From: Pelagomonas calceolata | Taxonomy: Eukaryota; Sar; Pelagophyceae; Pelagomonadales; Pelagomonadaceae | Reading direction: 5' to 3' | NCBI GenBank assembly: GCA_918797485.1 | Contig: CAKKNE010000002.1 | Span: 5,546,501 to 5,610,500 of the forward strand | DNA: 64,000 nucleotides | Shown here: positions 18,310 to 27,580 of the stretch, in pieces | Layout of the letters: the number at the start of each line of letters is the position of its first letter | Numbering within the stretch: position 1 is the first letter of the stretch | Notes under the pieces: model-generated | Told to the model about the DNA's origin: nothing | Databases searched by the model: none | Seen by the model: the letters and a program-made list of their open reading frames with translations, nothing else | Translations under genes and position numbers: made by a program

Positions 18310-19737
18310 TTAGAACACGTCGTCGTGCCGCGCCGCCGCCGTCGTCGCCGTCGTGCCCGTCCGCGACGAGGCGCCGGTCCGCGACGACACGTTGTCGTCC
18401 TCGTCCGGCCCCGGCGCGAGCCCGGGGAAGGGGTCGTCGCCGTCGTCCGCCGCGGGCGCGGCGACCATACCCGGGAGCGTCGGGAACGCCGACGACGAGG
18501 CGGCCGGGGGAGGGCGCGGCGGCGCGGCCGGCGGCGGAAACGTGCGCCGGGGCGGCGGCGGCGGCGGCGGGCGCTCCGGCGCGGCGTCGGAGCCGTCCGA
18601 GTCGAAGAGCGCGTCGATGGTCTGCGGGCGCCGCGCGGGCGCCGGGGCCGCGTCCGCGCTGTCGTCGTCCGCGAAGCTGACGTCCCCCGAGCTGTCGCTG
18701 GCCGAGGCGGACTCGCTCTGGTCGTCCGCGCGCGGCCGGGGCGGCGCGGCGGCCGTGCTGTCCGCACCGCCGCGCACCGGCGCCGCGCCGGCCGCGCCAA
18801 ACATGGAGTCCTCGGACGCGTCCACCGCGCCGCGCGCCGGTGCCGCAGCGTCCGCATCACCACCGAACATCGAGTCCTCGGACCCACGGACGCCGGCGCC
18901 GCCGCCGAGGCCCCCACCACCGAACATGGAGTCCTCGGACGCGCTCGCGACCTCGACCTCGTCCACGATCGACGCATCGCTGTCGTCGGGCCGCGGCCGC
19001 AGCGCCGCCGGCTCGGGTGATGGTGAGGGCGACACGCGCGGCGACAGCGTCCGCGGCGACGCGCGCGGCGACTCCGACTCGAAGGACGCGTCGCCGTAGG
19101 ACGCCCGCGGACTTATGGACGCCTCCTCGAAGGAGGCCGACGCGGAATAGGAGTCCTCGGCCTGCTGCACATGTTGTAGAGCGGCGGCGCGCGCGGCCTC
19201 GAGTTTGGCGGCGGTGGACGCGGGCAGCGGCATCGACGACGACAAAGACATAGAAGGGTCGAGCTTCGGCACCGGCTGTGCCCCGTGCTCGAGGAGCTCG
19301 CAGAGCAGCGGAATCTTGGACGGCACTGCCGGTAGGCCGACGTTGTCCCGCAACTTCGACCGCGTCGCCGGCGCCAAAACTTGGTCAGGGTGCACCCTTT
19401 CATCACTCAAACCGATGTCCGGCGCCAAAACACAAAGGACACGCGTCAGGCCGACGGACGCGAGGTAGTCGACGACGAGTCCCAGCGCTTCGTTACCGTG
19501 CGGCAGCTTTCGACACCTCTCTGCGGTCGATGCCTGTTCACCGGGAGAGGGTTCCACCATGGCCGCGAAGATGTCGGCCCGCAACTGAGCTTTAAGGGCG
19601 GCCATGACGCCGCTTTGTTCCAATTTGCACTCGACGGCCTTGTAGAGCTTCTGCTCCATGGCCTCGTACTGCTGCTTGTCGATGTACATGCCTTGGGCCG
19701 CCGCGGCGGCGGCGGCCTGGTCGACGCTCGTGGCCAT
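18310..19737 (-). CDS. FOP/LisH-domain centrosome or basal-body-type protein
   Basis: 475 residues from MATSVDQAAA. The N-terminal region (about 20-115) has the LisH/FGFR1OP-dimerisation pattern: an amphipathic helix (LYKAVECKLEQSGVMAALKA, LRADIFAAM) then a NEALGLVVDYLAS-x-x-L-x-x-V-L-x-V-L-x-P-(D)-x-G-L helix pair, as in FOP, OFD1 and TONNEAU1 proteins that sit at centrioles. The rest is low-complexity acidic/Ser/Pro sequence, with SEDSMFG present three times and proline runs (PPPPPPPRR). The upstream extension to 19995 lacks coding character. The function is a scaffold role inferred from the family. Confidence 0.72.
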   Translation of the reverse strand: MATSVDQAAAAAAAQGMYIDKQQYEAMEQKLYKAVECKLEQSGVMAALKAQLRADIFAAMVEPSPGEQASTAERCRKLPHGNEALGLVVDYLASVGLTRVLCVLAPDIGLSDERVHPDQVLAPATRSKLRDNVGLPAVPSKIPLLCELLEHGAQPVPKLDPSMSLSSSMPLPASTAAKLEAARAAALQHVQQAEDSYSASASFEEASISPRASYGDASFESESPRASPRTLSPRVSPSPSPEPAALRPRPDDSDASIVDEVEVASASEDSMFGGGGLGGGAGVRGSEDSMFGGDADAAAPARGAVDASEDSMFGAAGAAPVRGGADSTAAAPPRPRADDQSESASASDSSGDVSFADDDSADAAPAPARRPQTIDALFDSDGSDAAPERPPPPPPPRRTFPPPAAPPRPPPAASSSAFPTLPGMVAAPAADDGDDPFPGLAPGPDEDDNVSSRTGASSRTGTTATTAAARHDDVF

Positions 19738-20223
19738 GGTTGACTGATCTCTGGAGAGAGGGCAGCACCAATTATGCGTCGCGAGTGGTTGCCCCGCGCG
19801 AGGCAGCGCACGTATTGATTGAGATGAATGGAACGGGCAGCCCGACCACCCGTATGAGGCCGAGCGCTTCGCAATTGGCTGCAGAGCGCTTTCAAACCAG
19901 GCAAAACGAGGCAATTCGTGGGACTGCGGTGAGACGGCTGCGACCCGACGCCTATGGACTCCTCTCGGGCCGCGAGCAATCTCTTTGAGATGCAAAAAAA
20001 AAAAGCTAGTGTGTCTATCTCGCGCCGCATTTCAAAAGTACGAGCTTGTAAGCCGGTTATCTCGGCCTCTGGGCACTTGCGAGACGCAGGGAGCTGTAGA
20101 GCAGTGTTTCGTAGCTTGATTTCGTCGGGTTCTCGAAAACTCCGCCGCGCGCCACCGCTAGCGCCGCTGCGAGCAATTTGAGTCGGGAGGCTGTGCGCGC
20201 TGCGCGTGCGCGCTGTGCAAGCG
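19738..20223. other. Divergent intergenic region, FOP-like / CTF18
   Basis: 486 bp with a 10-base A run (19994-20003) followed by GCTAGTGTGTCTAT, a half copy of the palindrome's left arm. The right arm is not obvious. No gene. Confidence 0.55.
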
Positions 20224-22887
20224 ATGGAGCCGCCGCCCGAAACCGAGGAGGACTACTTTGCCGCGGCCTACGAAGAGGAGCTGGCCATGGAGGAGGAGGC
20301 GCGCGCGGCGGCCGAGGCGCCCGCCGCCGCGCCGATGGACACGGCCGAGCCGTCGGAGGCCGACAAGCCCAAGGGCGTCTTCGACTGGCGCGAGCGCGAC
20401 GACTTCGGCAAGCGCTTAGTGCCCGAAGAGAGCCGGGCGAAGACGGTGCATGATAGAAGGAAGGAACAAAAGCTGCAGGCACCGGGCGCCGCCGTCCCGG
20501 ATGAGAGTGTTGGATTACTGAGACTGCCGCCTCATAACGTACCGTCCATCCCGGTGACGCTGGCGGACGGGTCGAGGAGGCACGCGGCCATTGCACGATC
20601 TGGGACGCTCGAGATGCGCTCTTCTCAACTGCTTTCAAGACCCGTCGATGAGATGCTGCGGGAGATCGACGAAGATGTTGTACAAGATGATGAGGATGTG
20701 GAGATGACGTCCGAGCGGGGCGACGGCGCGCTCTGGGTCGACCGCTACGCGCCCACGAGCTTCCCCCATTTACTGAGCGACGAGAGAACAAATAGGGATG
20801 TGCTCCGAGCCATCAAGGACTGGGACCCCCACGTGTTTCGGAAAGCAGCACCGGCACCTCCGCGAGTGCCCCAGTACCGACCGACGCAGCAGTCGTATTC
20901 ATCACAAAGGTCGTCGAACTTCTCGTCGTCCGGCGGTAGAAGGTACGACGCCCCCAAAAGACTCAATGCGAGGCGAGGCGAACCGCCGCAACGCGAGTAC
21001 AAGAAGTTCTCTCCTAAAAAAGACAAGAAGCCCTTCGTTCCTGAGGCTCCGAAGGCTACCCGAGGTGACGATGGAAGACCCCTGAAGCGCGTCATTTTGT
21101 TAGCCGGCGAGCCAGGGACAGGCAAGACGACATTGGCCCATGTGCTCGCTAGACAAGCTGGTTATAGTGTAAGAGAGGTCAACGCGTCCGACGAGAGATC
21201 TGCCGCAAAACTGGAGGATGCCGTGAGAACCGCCTCGTCGAACCGAACGCTGTCGTCGGACCGACCCACCTTACTAGTGTTGGACGAGTTAGATGGTGCT
21301 GATGGTCAACAAGCGGTGGCGTGCCTCGTGCGCATGGCTCAGGCCGAATTACCCTCGAAAAAGAAGAGTAGTGAGAAACGGGCGTCGTTGTTTGGTCTAA
21401 AGGAAGAGGAAAAGACGACGACAAAGAAGCGCAAGGGGCCGCCTCCTCTCAGAAGGCCCGTGATTTGTGTCTGCAATGATTTATATGCTCCTTCCTTAAG
21501 GCAGTTGCGAGATGTGGCGTTGGTGTTCCAGCTGCGGAAGCCCACGGTGCCTCGTCGTTTAGCTCAAAGGTTACGTTCAGTAGCGGATAGTGAAGGCGTG
21601 GCGTCGTCGCCGGCCGCACTAGCAACTTTAGCAGATGCCGCCGATGGCGACGTGCGAGCAGCTATTGGGAGTCTGCAGTTCGCCGTCACCGCATCAGGTG
21701 ACCGCAAGGACGCCGCGAAAGTCACGAAAGCCATCTTGCAGGCCGCCCAGTCGGCTACCAAAGACAGATCAGCAGACGAGCCCGAGCTCTTTACTCGCTT
21801 ATTTAAGGTAGGCGAGCCGAAGCCCAAGAAGATCAACCATGAGGACGGTGTTAAGTTGATACCACCGAAACCGTTGTTGGTGGAGCTGGCGCAGTCCTCC
21901 GCGCAGCGCATTGTCGATGGTGTGCTAGAGAACTACGGCAAGTGCGAACGGAGGCAGCCCGATTCTCTAGATGCCGCTTCGAAACTACTAGATGACCTGT
22001 CCGTGGCGGACCAGTTCATCGGCACGGCTTTTGGGAAGGACTGCTTTTCTGCGCTGCCCTACGCCGCCGCTGCCGCGGGCCTGTCGGCGCACTCTTTATA
22101 CTCGGTAGATTCTCCACCGTTGATGAAGCGGCCTACCGATAGAATCTTTCGTTCAGAAAGGCAGAAGCATTCGTCGGCCTTATGTTCACTGGACGATTCA
22201 AGGGCGAGGTACGGCGGCCAACTGAAACTAGGCTGCTCGGTTCTAGCGTTGGACGTCTGTGCGTCGTTACGAAGACTAGTTCTGAAGCCCGGTTCCGTAC
22301 GGCCGGTGAACCCCGACCTACTAAGGCAGCCCGAGCGCGAGGCGTTGGACAACGCGGCCGGTCGGTTGGCAGCAAACGGCCTCACGTTCGAGCGCGATCT
22401 ATCCTTCCCGAAGCCCGACGAGCCGCCGAGACCGTTCAAGTTTAGATTGAGGCCCGACGTCGCTTCCGTGTCCTTATTTGCTGATGCGGCCGAGGAGCCT
22501 TTGTCAGATGTCTTGCGCCAGACGCTCGCGCGAAAAGTTTTAGTGGAGAAGGCGCGGCGACGGGAGCGCGCCGAGGCTGATAAGAGGAGGGAGCAGAAGC
22601 CCATCAAAAAAAGACAATCGGTGGCGCCCGTCGACGCCGAGACGCTGTTGAAAAAAGCGGCGGCTAAGGTGCGGACGCCGGCCCAGCCCCAACGGCGGGG
22701 CTTCTCCTTCTCCTCGTGGCAGACGTCGAACAAGCGGGCGCCCCCGCCAAAAGCGACGGCGAAGCGCAAAGCCCAGGAGCAGCTCGAACGGGCGTCGCGG
22801 CCGGCCTACGCGGTGCAGTACAAGTTCAAGAAGGGCCACACGAACGCCGTCCGGCGCGAGGTGACGCTCGAGGACCTGCTGGCCTGA
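20224..22887 (+). CDS. CTF18: Ctf18, large subunit of the alternative clamp loader
   Basis: 887 residues. Hallmarks: LWVDRYAPTSFPHLLSDERTNR near residue 180 (conserved before the ATPase in Ctf18), Walker A GEPGTGKTTLAH, the clamp-loader N-A-S-D-E-R-S block, Walker B LLVLDELDGA, the sensor-1 region PVICVCNDLYAPSLRQLR and the downstream RAAIGSLQF. A Ser/Arg-rich insert (YSSQRSSNFSSSGG) precedes the ATPase, and a basic C-terminal tail ends the protein. In eukaryotes Ctf18-RFC loads PCNA and supports sister-chromatid cohesion. The start at 20224 (GCGATGG) is chosen; an in-frame alternative start at 20206 would add only 6 residues. Confidence 0.92.
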   Translation: MEPPPETEEDYFAAAYEEELAMEEEARAAAEAPAAAPMDTAEPSEADKPKGVFDWRERDDFGKRLVPEESRAKTVHDRRKEQKLQAPGAAVPDESVGLLRLPPHNVPSIPVTLADGSRRHAAIARSGTLEMRSSQLLSRPVDEMLREIDEDVVQDDEDVEMTSERGDGALWVDRYAPTSFPHLLSDERTNRDVLRAIKDWDPHVFRKAAPAPPRVPQYRPTQQSYSSQRSSNFSSSGGRRYDAPKRLNARRGEPPQREYKKFSPKKDKKPFVPEAPKATRGDDGRPLKRVILLAGEPGTGKTTLAHVLARQAGYSVREVNASDERSAAKLEDAVRTASSNRTLSSDRPTLLVLDELDGADGQQAVACLVRMAQAELPSKKKSSEKRASLFGLKEEEKTTTKKRKGPPPLRRPVICVCNDLYAPSLRQLRDVALVFQLRKPTVPRRLAQRLRSVADSEGVASSPAALATLADAADGDVRAAIGSLQFAVTASGDRKDAAKVTKAILQAAQSATKDRSADEPELFTRLFKVGEPKPKKINHEDGVKLIPPKPLLVELAQSSAQRIVDGVLENYGKCERRQPDSLDAASKLLDDLSVADQFIGTAFGKDCFSALPYAAAAAGLSAHSLYSVDSPPLMKRPTDRIFRSERQKHSSALCSLDDSRARYGGQLKLGCSVLALDVCASLRRLVLKPGSVRPVNPDLLRQPEREALDNAAGRLAANGLTFERDLSFPKPDEPPRPFKFRLRPDVASVSLFADAAEEPLSDVLRQTLARKVLVEKARRRERAEADKRREQKPIKKRQSVAPVDAETLLKKAAAKVRTPAQPQRRGFSFSSWQTSNKRAPPPKATAKRKAQEQLERASRPAYAVQYKFKKGHTNAVRREVTLEDLLA

Positions 22888-22912
22888 TGCTCTTCCTAAG
22901 ACTACTAGTTAT

Positions 22913-24337
22913 TTACTTGCTCTTGTAATATTGGTCGCAAGCCATGAGAACGCCGAGGAGTACCACCGCGGCGCAGATAGAAGATGCGTCGGGCGGGCCT
23001 GGTCGCGGCGCGCGCGCGACGTCGGCGCACTCGAGGCGGTAATGTGTGTATACCGCTTTAAATCTTGACGGCCCGACTGCGTAGCTAATCCGGTCGCCGA
23101 CGGCGAGAAACTCCCCGAGCTGCACTAAGGAAGCCTCGTGCAGTAACAAGTTGTCGCCGTCCTCGCCCCGCACGAAGTAGAACCTCCGCCTTGTGTCGCC
23201 TTGTGTCTCGGAGTAGAACCTCCTATGAACGGGATCACTTAATTCAACCTCTCTGACCTCGTATGCCACCACGACACCCGTAAATCGCTCATCGGATAAT
23301 TCTGCTACCGGGGACGGATCGCCGAGTTGCCATCTGGGTCGTTCTTTGTCCTTCTCCATGGCCTCCTTGTCGGCCCACCACTGGTCGGCGAGCCGACCTC
23401 GGGTCGGCCGGAACCATCTGAAGGCCGAGTAGAGGACATTTGGCTCCACCATCGACTCGGCGCCCTGGAACATCGCCTGCATGGTCCTGACCTGCTGGAC
23501 CCACCAGCCACCGAGCGGTTGGTTGAAGGATCTCGCATCCTTAAACATCCACTTCATATCTAGGACCCTGTGGACCCGCCAGTCGCCCAGCGGCTGGTTA
23601 AACGACGCGGCGCCAAAGAACATCGCGCGCATGTTCCAGACGTTGTGGACCCGCCAGCCGCCGATCGGGTGGTTGAACGACGAGGCGCCGCTGAACATGG
23701 ACATCATGTCCTCGACCTTGTCGACCTGCCAGTCACCCAGCGGTTGGTTGAACGCCGAGGCGCCATCAAACATGTGGCGCATATTCGTGACGTTGTGGAC
23801 CCGCCAGGCGCCGAGTGGGCGGTTAAATGCCGATTGACCTTTGAACATCTTATCCATCGTAGTTACGCTCGAGGTATCCCACGCGCTGATGTCGTCGTTG
23901 AACAGTGGTAAGTCTGCCAAAAGCACACAGGATGTGTCCTCTACGTCATCGTTTTCATTTAACGCGGTCCTGCCAAACAACCCCCGCATGTCCGTGACCT
24001 GGGAGGTGTCCCACGTCGAGATGTGCGGCAAACGTGTGTCGCCGCCGCACCAGCGCCTTATCCAGACTCGCAGCGTCTCGTTCGTGAGAGGTTCCACGAT
24101 GGGAGGCCTGGCGTGCTGCGAGTCTGGGTAACCTCCATGATGCGGCTGAACGAGAGGTTGGGCATCGGCAGCAGCCCGCGCCTGATTTTGACGGGAGGCC
24201 TCGGCGCCACAGATGTGGCCCGGGGGCATCTCGATTGTAATGGGCTCGTACGACTCGCCGTGCTCCAAAGTCATCGTCGGACGCCCATACGACGAGTAAA
24301 TCCATTCTCCTGGGGGTCGGTACCATTCTCCTCGCAT
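22913..24337 (-). CDS. DUF285/BspA-like repeat protein with C-terminal membrane anchor
   Basis: 474 residues. Seven units of about 25 residues follow the DUF285 pattern W-x-(V/T)-x-x-V-x-x-M-x-x-M-F-x-G-A-x-x-F-N-x-P-L-G (for example NVTNMRHMFDGASAFNQPLG). A separate C-terminal domain (FTGVVVAYEVREVEL, FYFVRGEDGDN) follows, and a single hydrophobic segment (AAVVLLGVLMA) sits five to ten residues from the end, the layout of a tail-anchored protein. There is no N-terminal signal peptide. DUF285 repeats are surface or adhesion repeats in bacteria and are expanded in some protists; function here is unknown. Confidence 0.8.
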   Translation of the reverse strand: MRGEWYRPPGEWIYSSYGRPTMTLEHGESYEPITIEMPPGHICGAEASRQNQARAAADAQPLVQPHHGGYPDSQHARPPIVEPLTNETLRVWIRRWCGGDTRLPHISTWDTSQVTDMRGLFGRTALNENDDVEDTSCVLLADLPLFNDDISAWDTSSVTTMDKMFKGQSAFNRPLGAWRVHNVTNMRHMFDGASAFNQPLGDWQVDKVEDMMSMFSGASSFNHPIGGWRVHNVWNMRAMFFGAASFNQPLGDWRVHRVLDMKWMFKDARSFNQPLGGWWVQQVRTMQAMFQGAESMVEPNVLYSAFRWFRPTRGRLADQWWADKEAMEKDKERPRWQLGDPSPVAELSDERFTGVVVAYEVREVELSDPVHRRFYSETQGDTRRRFYFVRGEDGDNLLLHEASLVQLGEFLAVGDRISYAVGPSRFKAVYTHYRLECADVARAPRPGPPDASSICAAVVLLGVLMACDQYYKSK

Positions 24338-24402
24338 CGTCGATGGCTGTGCGTGCGCGTGCAGCTGCCCTTAAAGCTGCCCCAGTCGAGCTCAGGAAGC
24401 TT

Positions 24403-24426
24403 CCTAGTGCCTTACAGGACGCTAGC
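24403..24426 (+). repeat. Promoter palindrome copy 5
   Basis: CCTAGTGCCTTACA followed by GGACGCTAGC, in the short divergent promoter between the DUF285 gene (66 bp) and the NYN gene (114 bp). Confidence 0.78.
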
Positions 24427-24540
24427 ACTTCGTGGCCGCGTGGCTTGGCATGTCAGGCTTCGCGTTGGCAGTGCTCAACGAGGTATTTGAACACGCATTG
24501 CTGCGAAATTGCATTGCTCGCATCAGCTCTGCTGGACAGC

Positions 24541-25728
24541 ATGGCATCACTCGTGGTCGACGCAGCGTACGTGCACCACGGAACCGCCGCCGCCTCAGCG
24601 GACAATATCAACGGCTGGAGCGAGGCTGCCTTAAAACGAATAAAGCCGAAAGCGTTCAAGCGGCGCCTCGAATCCGCGCTAGGGCTGTCGATAGAGCGCG
24701 CCTGCTGGTGCGCGGCGCGCGACGGCCGCGTCGACGCCGTGGCGACGAAGCTCGACAAGCGGCTGAGGAAAGCGGGCTTCGTAACATCATACCGTCGCAT
24801 AAAGATGGACGAGGTCGTGTGTCGCAATCGGGACTGCGTCGCGGCCGGTACCTGCCCCCACTTACATCGGAGCAACCCGGTGCGCTGCCGCCGCCAGGCC
24901 GGCGTCGACGTCGACGTCGCGTGCCGCGCGCTCCAGTTTATTACCGAGCAGCTGATGAGTGAAACAACAAGCTGGCAGTCGTCGACGTGGACGCACGCCC
25001 AGCAGTCCGCGCAACCCTGGCTCGTGCTCGTCGCCGGCGACGGGGACTTCCTGTCGCTGGTAGAGACCGCGAAGCGCCTGGGCGCGAAGGTCGCCGTCGC
25101 GGCGTGGCGGCGGTCGGTGCACGACGATCTTGTGGAGACGGCCGACGCGTTCCTGGCGCTGGACGACGACGACGTCGTCTGGAACGAGGGCGACGACGAG
25201 GAGGACGACGACGACGCGAGCAGCGCCACTCCTCAGATCGCGTCGCCGTCGCCGCTCCTCGTGCCGGCGCAGCTGTCAATCAGTGGTTCGCCTTTTGGCG
25301 CGGCGGCGCCGATGCCGCCCGCGCCCGACGACGAGCTGTCGCGCGCGCTCGCCGAGTCGGCGCTGCTGGCGCGGCTCGACGCGGCGACGGCGAACGACGG
25401 CGGAGACGACGAGCTTGCGCGAGCCCTCGCGGAGTCGGCCAGACAGCACGCCCTCGAGGAGCGCCAGCGCACAACCTGGAGGCACCCCGAGCTCGAATCG
25501 AGCGATGAAGAGCAGGATTCCTCCGAGCTGGAGACGTCTGGCGAGCTGGAGACATCCCGCGAACTGGAGACGTCTGGCGAGGCGTCGCTGCGGCATCCGG
25601 AGTTGGAGGAGCCGTCACTCGCGCGGACGCCCCGGAGCTGGGAAGACTGGGCGCGTCCGCGGCACCCCGAGCTCGATTCCGACAGCGAGGACGGCCTCGA
25701 CACCCGGCCGGGAATAGTTGTATTGTAA
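24541..25728 (+). CDS. NYN (PIN-like) nuclease-type domain with two ubiquitin-interacting motifs
   Basis: 395 residues. The NYN fold is seen as LVVDAAYVH at the start (first acidic residue Asp-7), QAGVDVDVACRAL (119-131) and LVAGDGDFLSLV (163-174), the three acidic strands of metal-dependent NYN/LabA RNases. A Cys/His cluster (C94, C99, C105, H107, H109, C115) inserted between them may bind zinc. Two near-identical helices, DDELSRALAESALL (263-276) and DDELARALAESARQ (289-302), match the ubiquitin-interacting motif. The C-terminus is acidic, with HPEL repeated three times and ELETS repeated. It is likely an RNA-cleaving enzyme recruited to ubiquitinated partners; this combination is an inference. 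Confidence 0.8.
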   Translation: MASLVVDAAYVHHGTAAASADNINGWSEAALKRIKPKAFKRRLESALGLSIERACWCAARDGRVDAVATKLDKRLRKAGFVTSYRRIKMDEVVCRNRDCVAAGTCPHLHRSNPVRCRRQAGVDVDVACRALQFITEQLMSETTSWQSSTWTHAQQSAQPWLVLVAGDGDFLSLVETAKRLGAKVAVAAWRRSVHDDLVETADAFLALDDDDVVWNEGDDEEDDDDASSATPQIASPSPLLVPAQLSISGSPFGAAAPMPPAPDDELSRALAESALLARLDAATANDGGDDELARALAESARQHALEERQRTTWRHPELESSDEEQDSSELETSGELETSRELETSGEASLRHPELEEPSLARTPRSWEDWARPRHPELDSDSEDGLDTRPGIVVL

Positions 25729-25733
25729 GTGAA

Positions 25734-27332
25734 TTAGTGGTTGTCCCGCCGCGTCCCCGCGCAGGCCTCCGCGCGCTGCTCCAGCGCCGCGACGGCCCGG
25801 TCGTAGACCCCCAGATCGATCGGATTCGACGCGACGAAGGCATCCTCGAGCGCCGCGTGCTCCCAGTGCGCCGTGCGCGCCTTGTGCCGCTCGCGCGCCG
25901 TTTGGTGGTGGTGGACGTGCTTGAGGTGCTTCATCGCCCGCGACGCGCGGTCTTCCGTCGCGCTCCTCAATACTCTCCTCCGGTCGGGGTAGGCCTTCTT
26001 CAGGCCCAGGAAGTGCGCGGGCAGCCTCCTCTCCAACTCGGCCACGACGAGCGCTAGTTTGTCGGCCGGCGCCACGAACAGAACTGACGACGAGGCCACG
26101 GCCCAGGCCTCGTCCACGGTATTGCATTGGGAAGAACCACAGAGCCACTTCGCGTCCGCATTATCAACATCGTGCCCTTCGGTCATGAAGCACGAGGGAG
26201 AGTGGCCCGGTCCTTTGCCACTGAAGTCCACGCTCCCGAGGCACTGCTGGATGGCCTCCATCGTCACGAGCGCTAAATGCAAAGAAGCCATGCGCTCGCG
26301 CGGGTGTCGGACAAAGGCGACGACAACTGGAGCTTTACTGCTCAGCACTTGCGTGAGGTCCGGGACCTTGTACGCGCCGACGACGACCGCCGCGTACTTA
26401 TTGGACTGCTCGAAGCACGCGGGCAGGTCCCTGGTCTGCGCCTCGTCGGCGCGGCCACAAACCGAAAAGTCGTTGTCGTTCTTGAGCTGCTTGAAGGCGT
26501 CGTACAACCGTTTGACGCTGCTGGAGGCCCCGGGCGGGTGTATAATACCGACGGCGCGGTGCGCTCCGGATAAATGGGGCGGGCACGCGCCGTCGTCGCT
26601 TTTTTTTGTTGATAGTTCAACGTGGTCCTGCAAATCGCTCTCGAAGTCGTGGGCGTGGATGACCGTGCAACCTTTATCTGCATAGGTGCCGTCCTTCAGT
26701 TGCACTGCTCTACAGTGGCGCACGTTGCGACAATTGTAGATCATCGGTAATTTCGCCACCCTTAGACCTTCGTCTTTCGCCTTGCGCACGGCCACTTGAA
26801 AAGAAGGCTGCTCGCGGCGCGTCCGTTGCATGACCGTGCGGTATTTGGCCTCCCAGTGGCGCCAGAGCGCGTTCGAGCGCGCGTTCTTGGAGAACGCCAA
26901 AACACCGGCCGACGCGCCGGAGTGGTTGCCGCGGCCGCCCCAGACGCAGGCCACGTCCGTGTTCCTCAATAAAGGGAAGAGCGTTTTCCCAGGATCCTTG
27001 CAGGCCCTGGTGTCGCTGTCGAGGAAGATCGTGCGCTCGTAGGGCGACGCGAGGCCGCCCCGCAGCTTCTGCAACCTAAACCCCTGCGAGTCGTGCACGT
27101 CGAGGTCCGGGAAGGCCTTTTCTGCTCGTATGACAACATCAAAAACTTGCAGCGACGGCCCGACGTCCCGCAGCGTCGCGGCGTCGGACACGAAGGTGAT
27201 GTTGGCGGCCGGCGCGACGCGGCGTAAACTCCGCGCGCTCGCGACGGCCTCGTCGCCCCGATTGGTGACGAAGAGGTAGCCCTCGTCGGGGGTCGCCGCG
27301 GCCGTCAGGGCTAGGGCGAGGAGGCGCCGCAT
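25734..27332 (-). CDS. Secretory-pathway fusion: GT-A-type glycosyltransferase plus sulfotransferase-like domain
   Basis: 532 residues. A short hydrophobic leader (MRRLLALALTAAA) suggests entry to the ER. The N-terminal half looks like a GT-A glycosyltransferase: FVTNRGDEAVASARSL, then FLDSDTRACKD with D-x-D at 105-107, then YNCRNVRHC. From about residue 260 the sequence changes to a pattern like sulfotransferases: IIHPPGASSSVKRLY at the position of the PAPS 5' loop and VVAFVRHPRERMAS (with R-x-P-x-x-R) at the 3'-phosphate site. The C-terminus is rich in basic helices and His (HHHQ). The pairing suggests one protein that both adds and sulfates a sugar, but each assignment rests on motifs only. 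It converges on the NYN gene with 5 bp between stops. Confidence 0.65.
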   Translation of the reverse strand: MRRLLALALTAAATPDEGYLFVTNRGDEAVASARSLRRVAPAANITFVSDAATLRDVGPSLQVFDVVIRAEKAFPDLDVHDSQGFRLQKLRGGLASPYERTIFLDSDTRACKDPGKTLFPLLRNTDVACVWGGRGNHSGASAGVLAFSKNARSNALWRHWEAKYRTVMQRTRREQPSFQVAVRKAKDEGLRVAKLPMIYNCRNVRHCRAVQLKDGTYADKGCTVIHAHDFESDLQDHVELSTKKSDDGACPPHLSGAHRAVGIIHPPGASSSVKRLYDAFKQLKNDNDFSVCGRADEAQTRDLPACFEQSNKYAAVVVGAYKVPDLTQVLSSKAPVVVAFVRHPRERMASLHLALVTMEAIQQCLGSVDFSGKGPGHSPSCFMTEGHDVDNADAKWLCGSSQCNTVDEAWAVASSSVLFVAPADKLALVVAELERRLPAHFLGLKKAYPDRRRVLRSATEDRASRAMKHLKHVHHHQTARERHKARTAHWEHAALEDAFVASNPIDLGVYDRAVAALEQRAEACAGTRRDNH

Positions 27333-27458
27333 GGGGCTGCCGCGATCGCTGCCCGATGCGTGCTCTGGTGTTTTGTGGGCTTGTGCCGATGCTCAATTAC
27401 TTGGGCTTGTGACTCTTGGGCGCAAAAAAGGGCTTCGGGTTGCTTTTTTGGCGTGCTT

Positions 27459-27482
27459 GCTAATGTCTTTATGCCGCTAAGC
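27459..27482 (+). repeat. Promoter palindrome copy 6
   Basis: GCTAATGTCTTTATG followed by CCGCTAAGC. Both arms carry the matching change (CTAA pairing is lost), so this is a degenerate copy, 98 bp before the small plastid gene. Confidence 0.65.
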
Positions 27483-27580
27483 TTGTCTCGACTGCCTCGA
27501 CTTGATACGGCTGGCTCCCTTGCCGATTTTTGCACCGCAGCTCGCGAATCGACATCGCATCGATCAATAGAGCTGCCACG

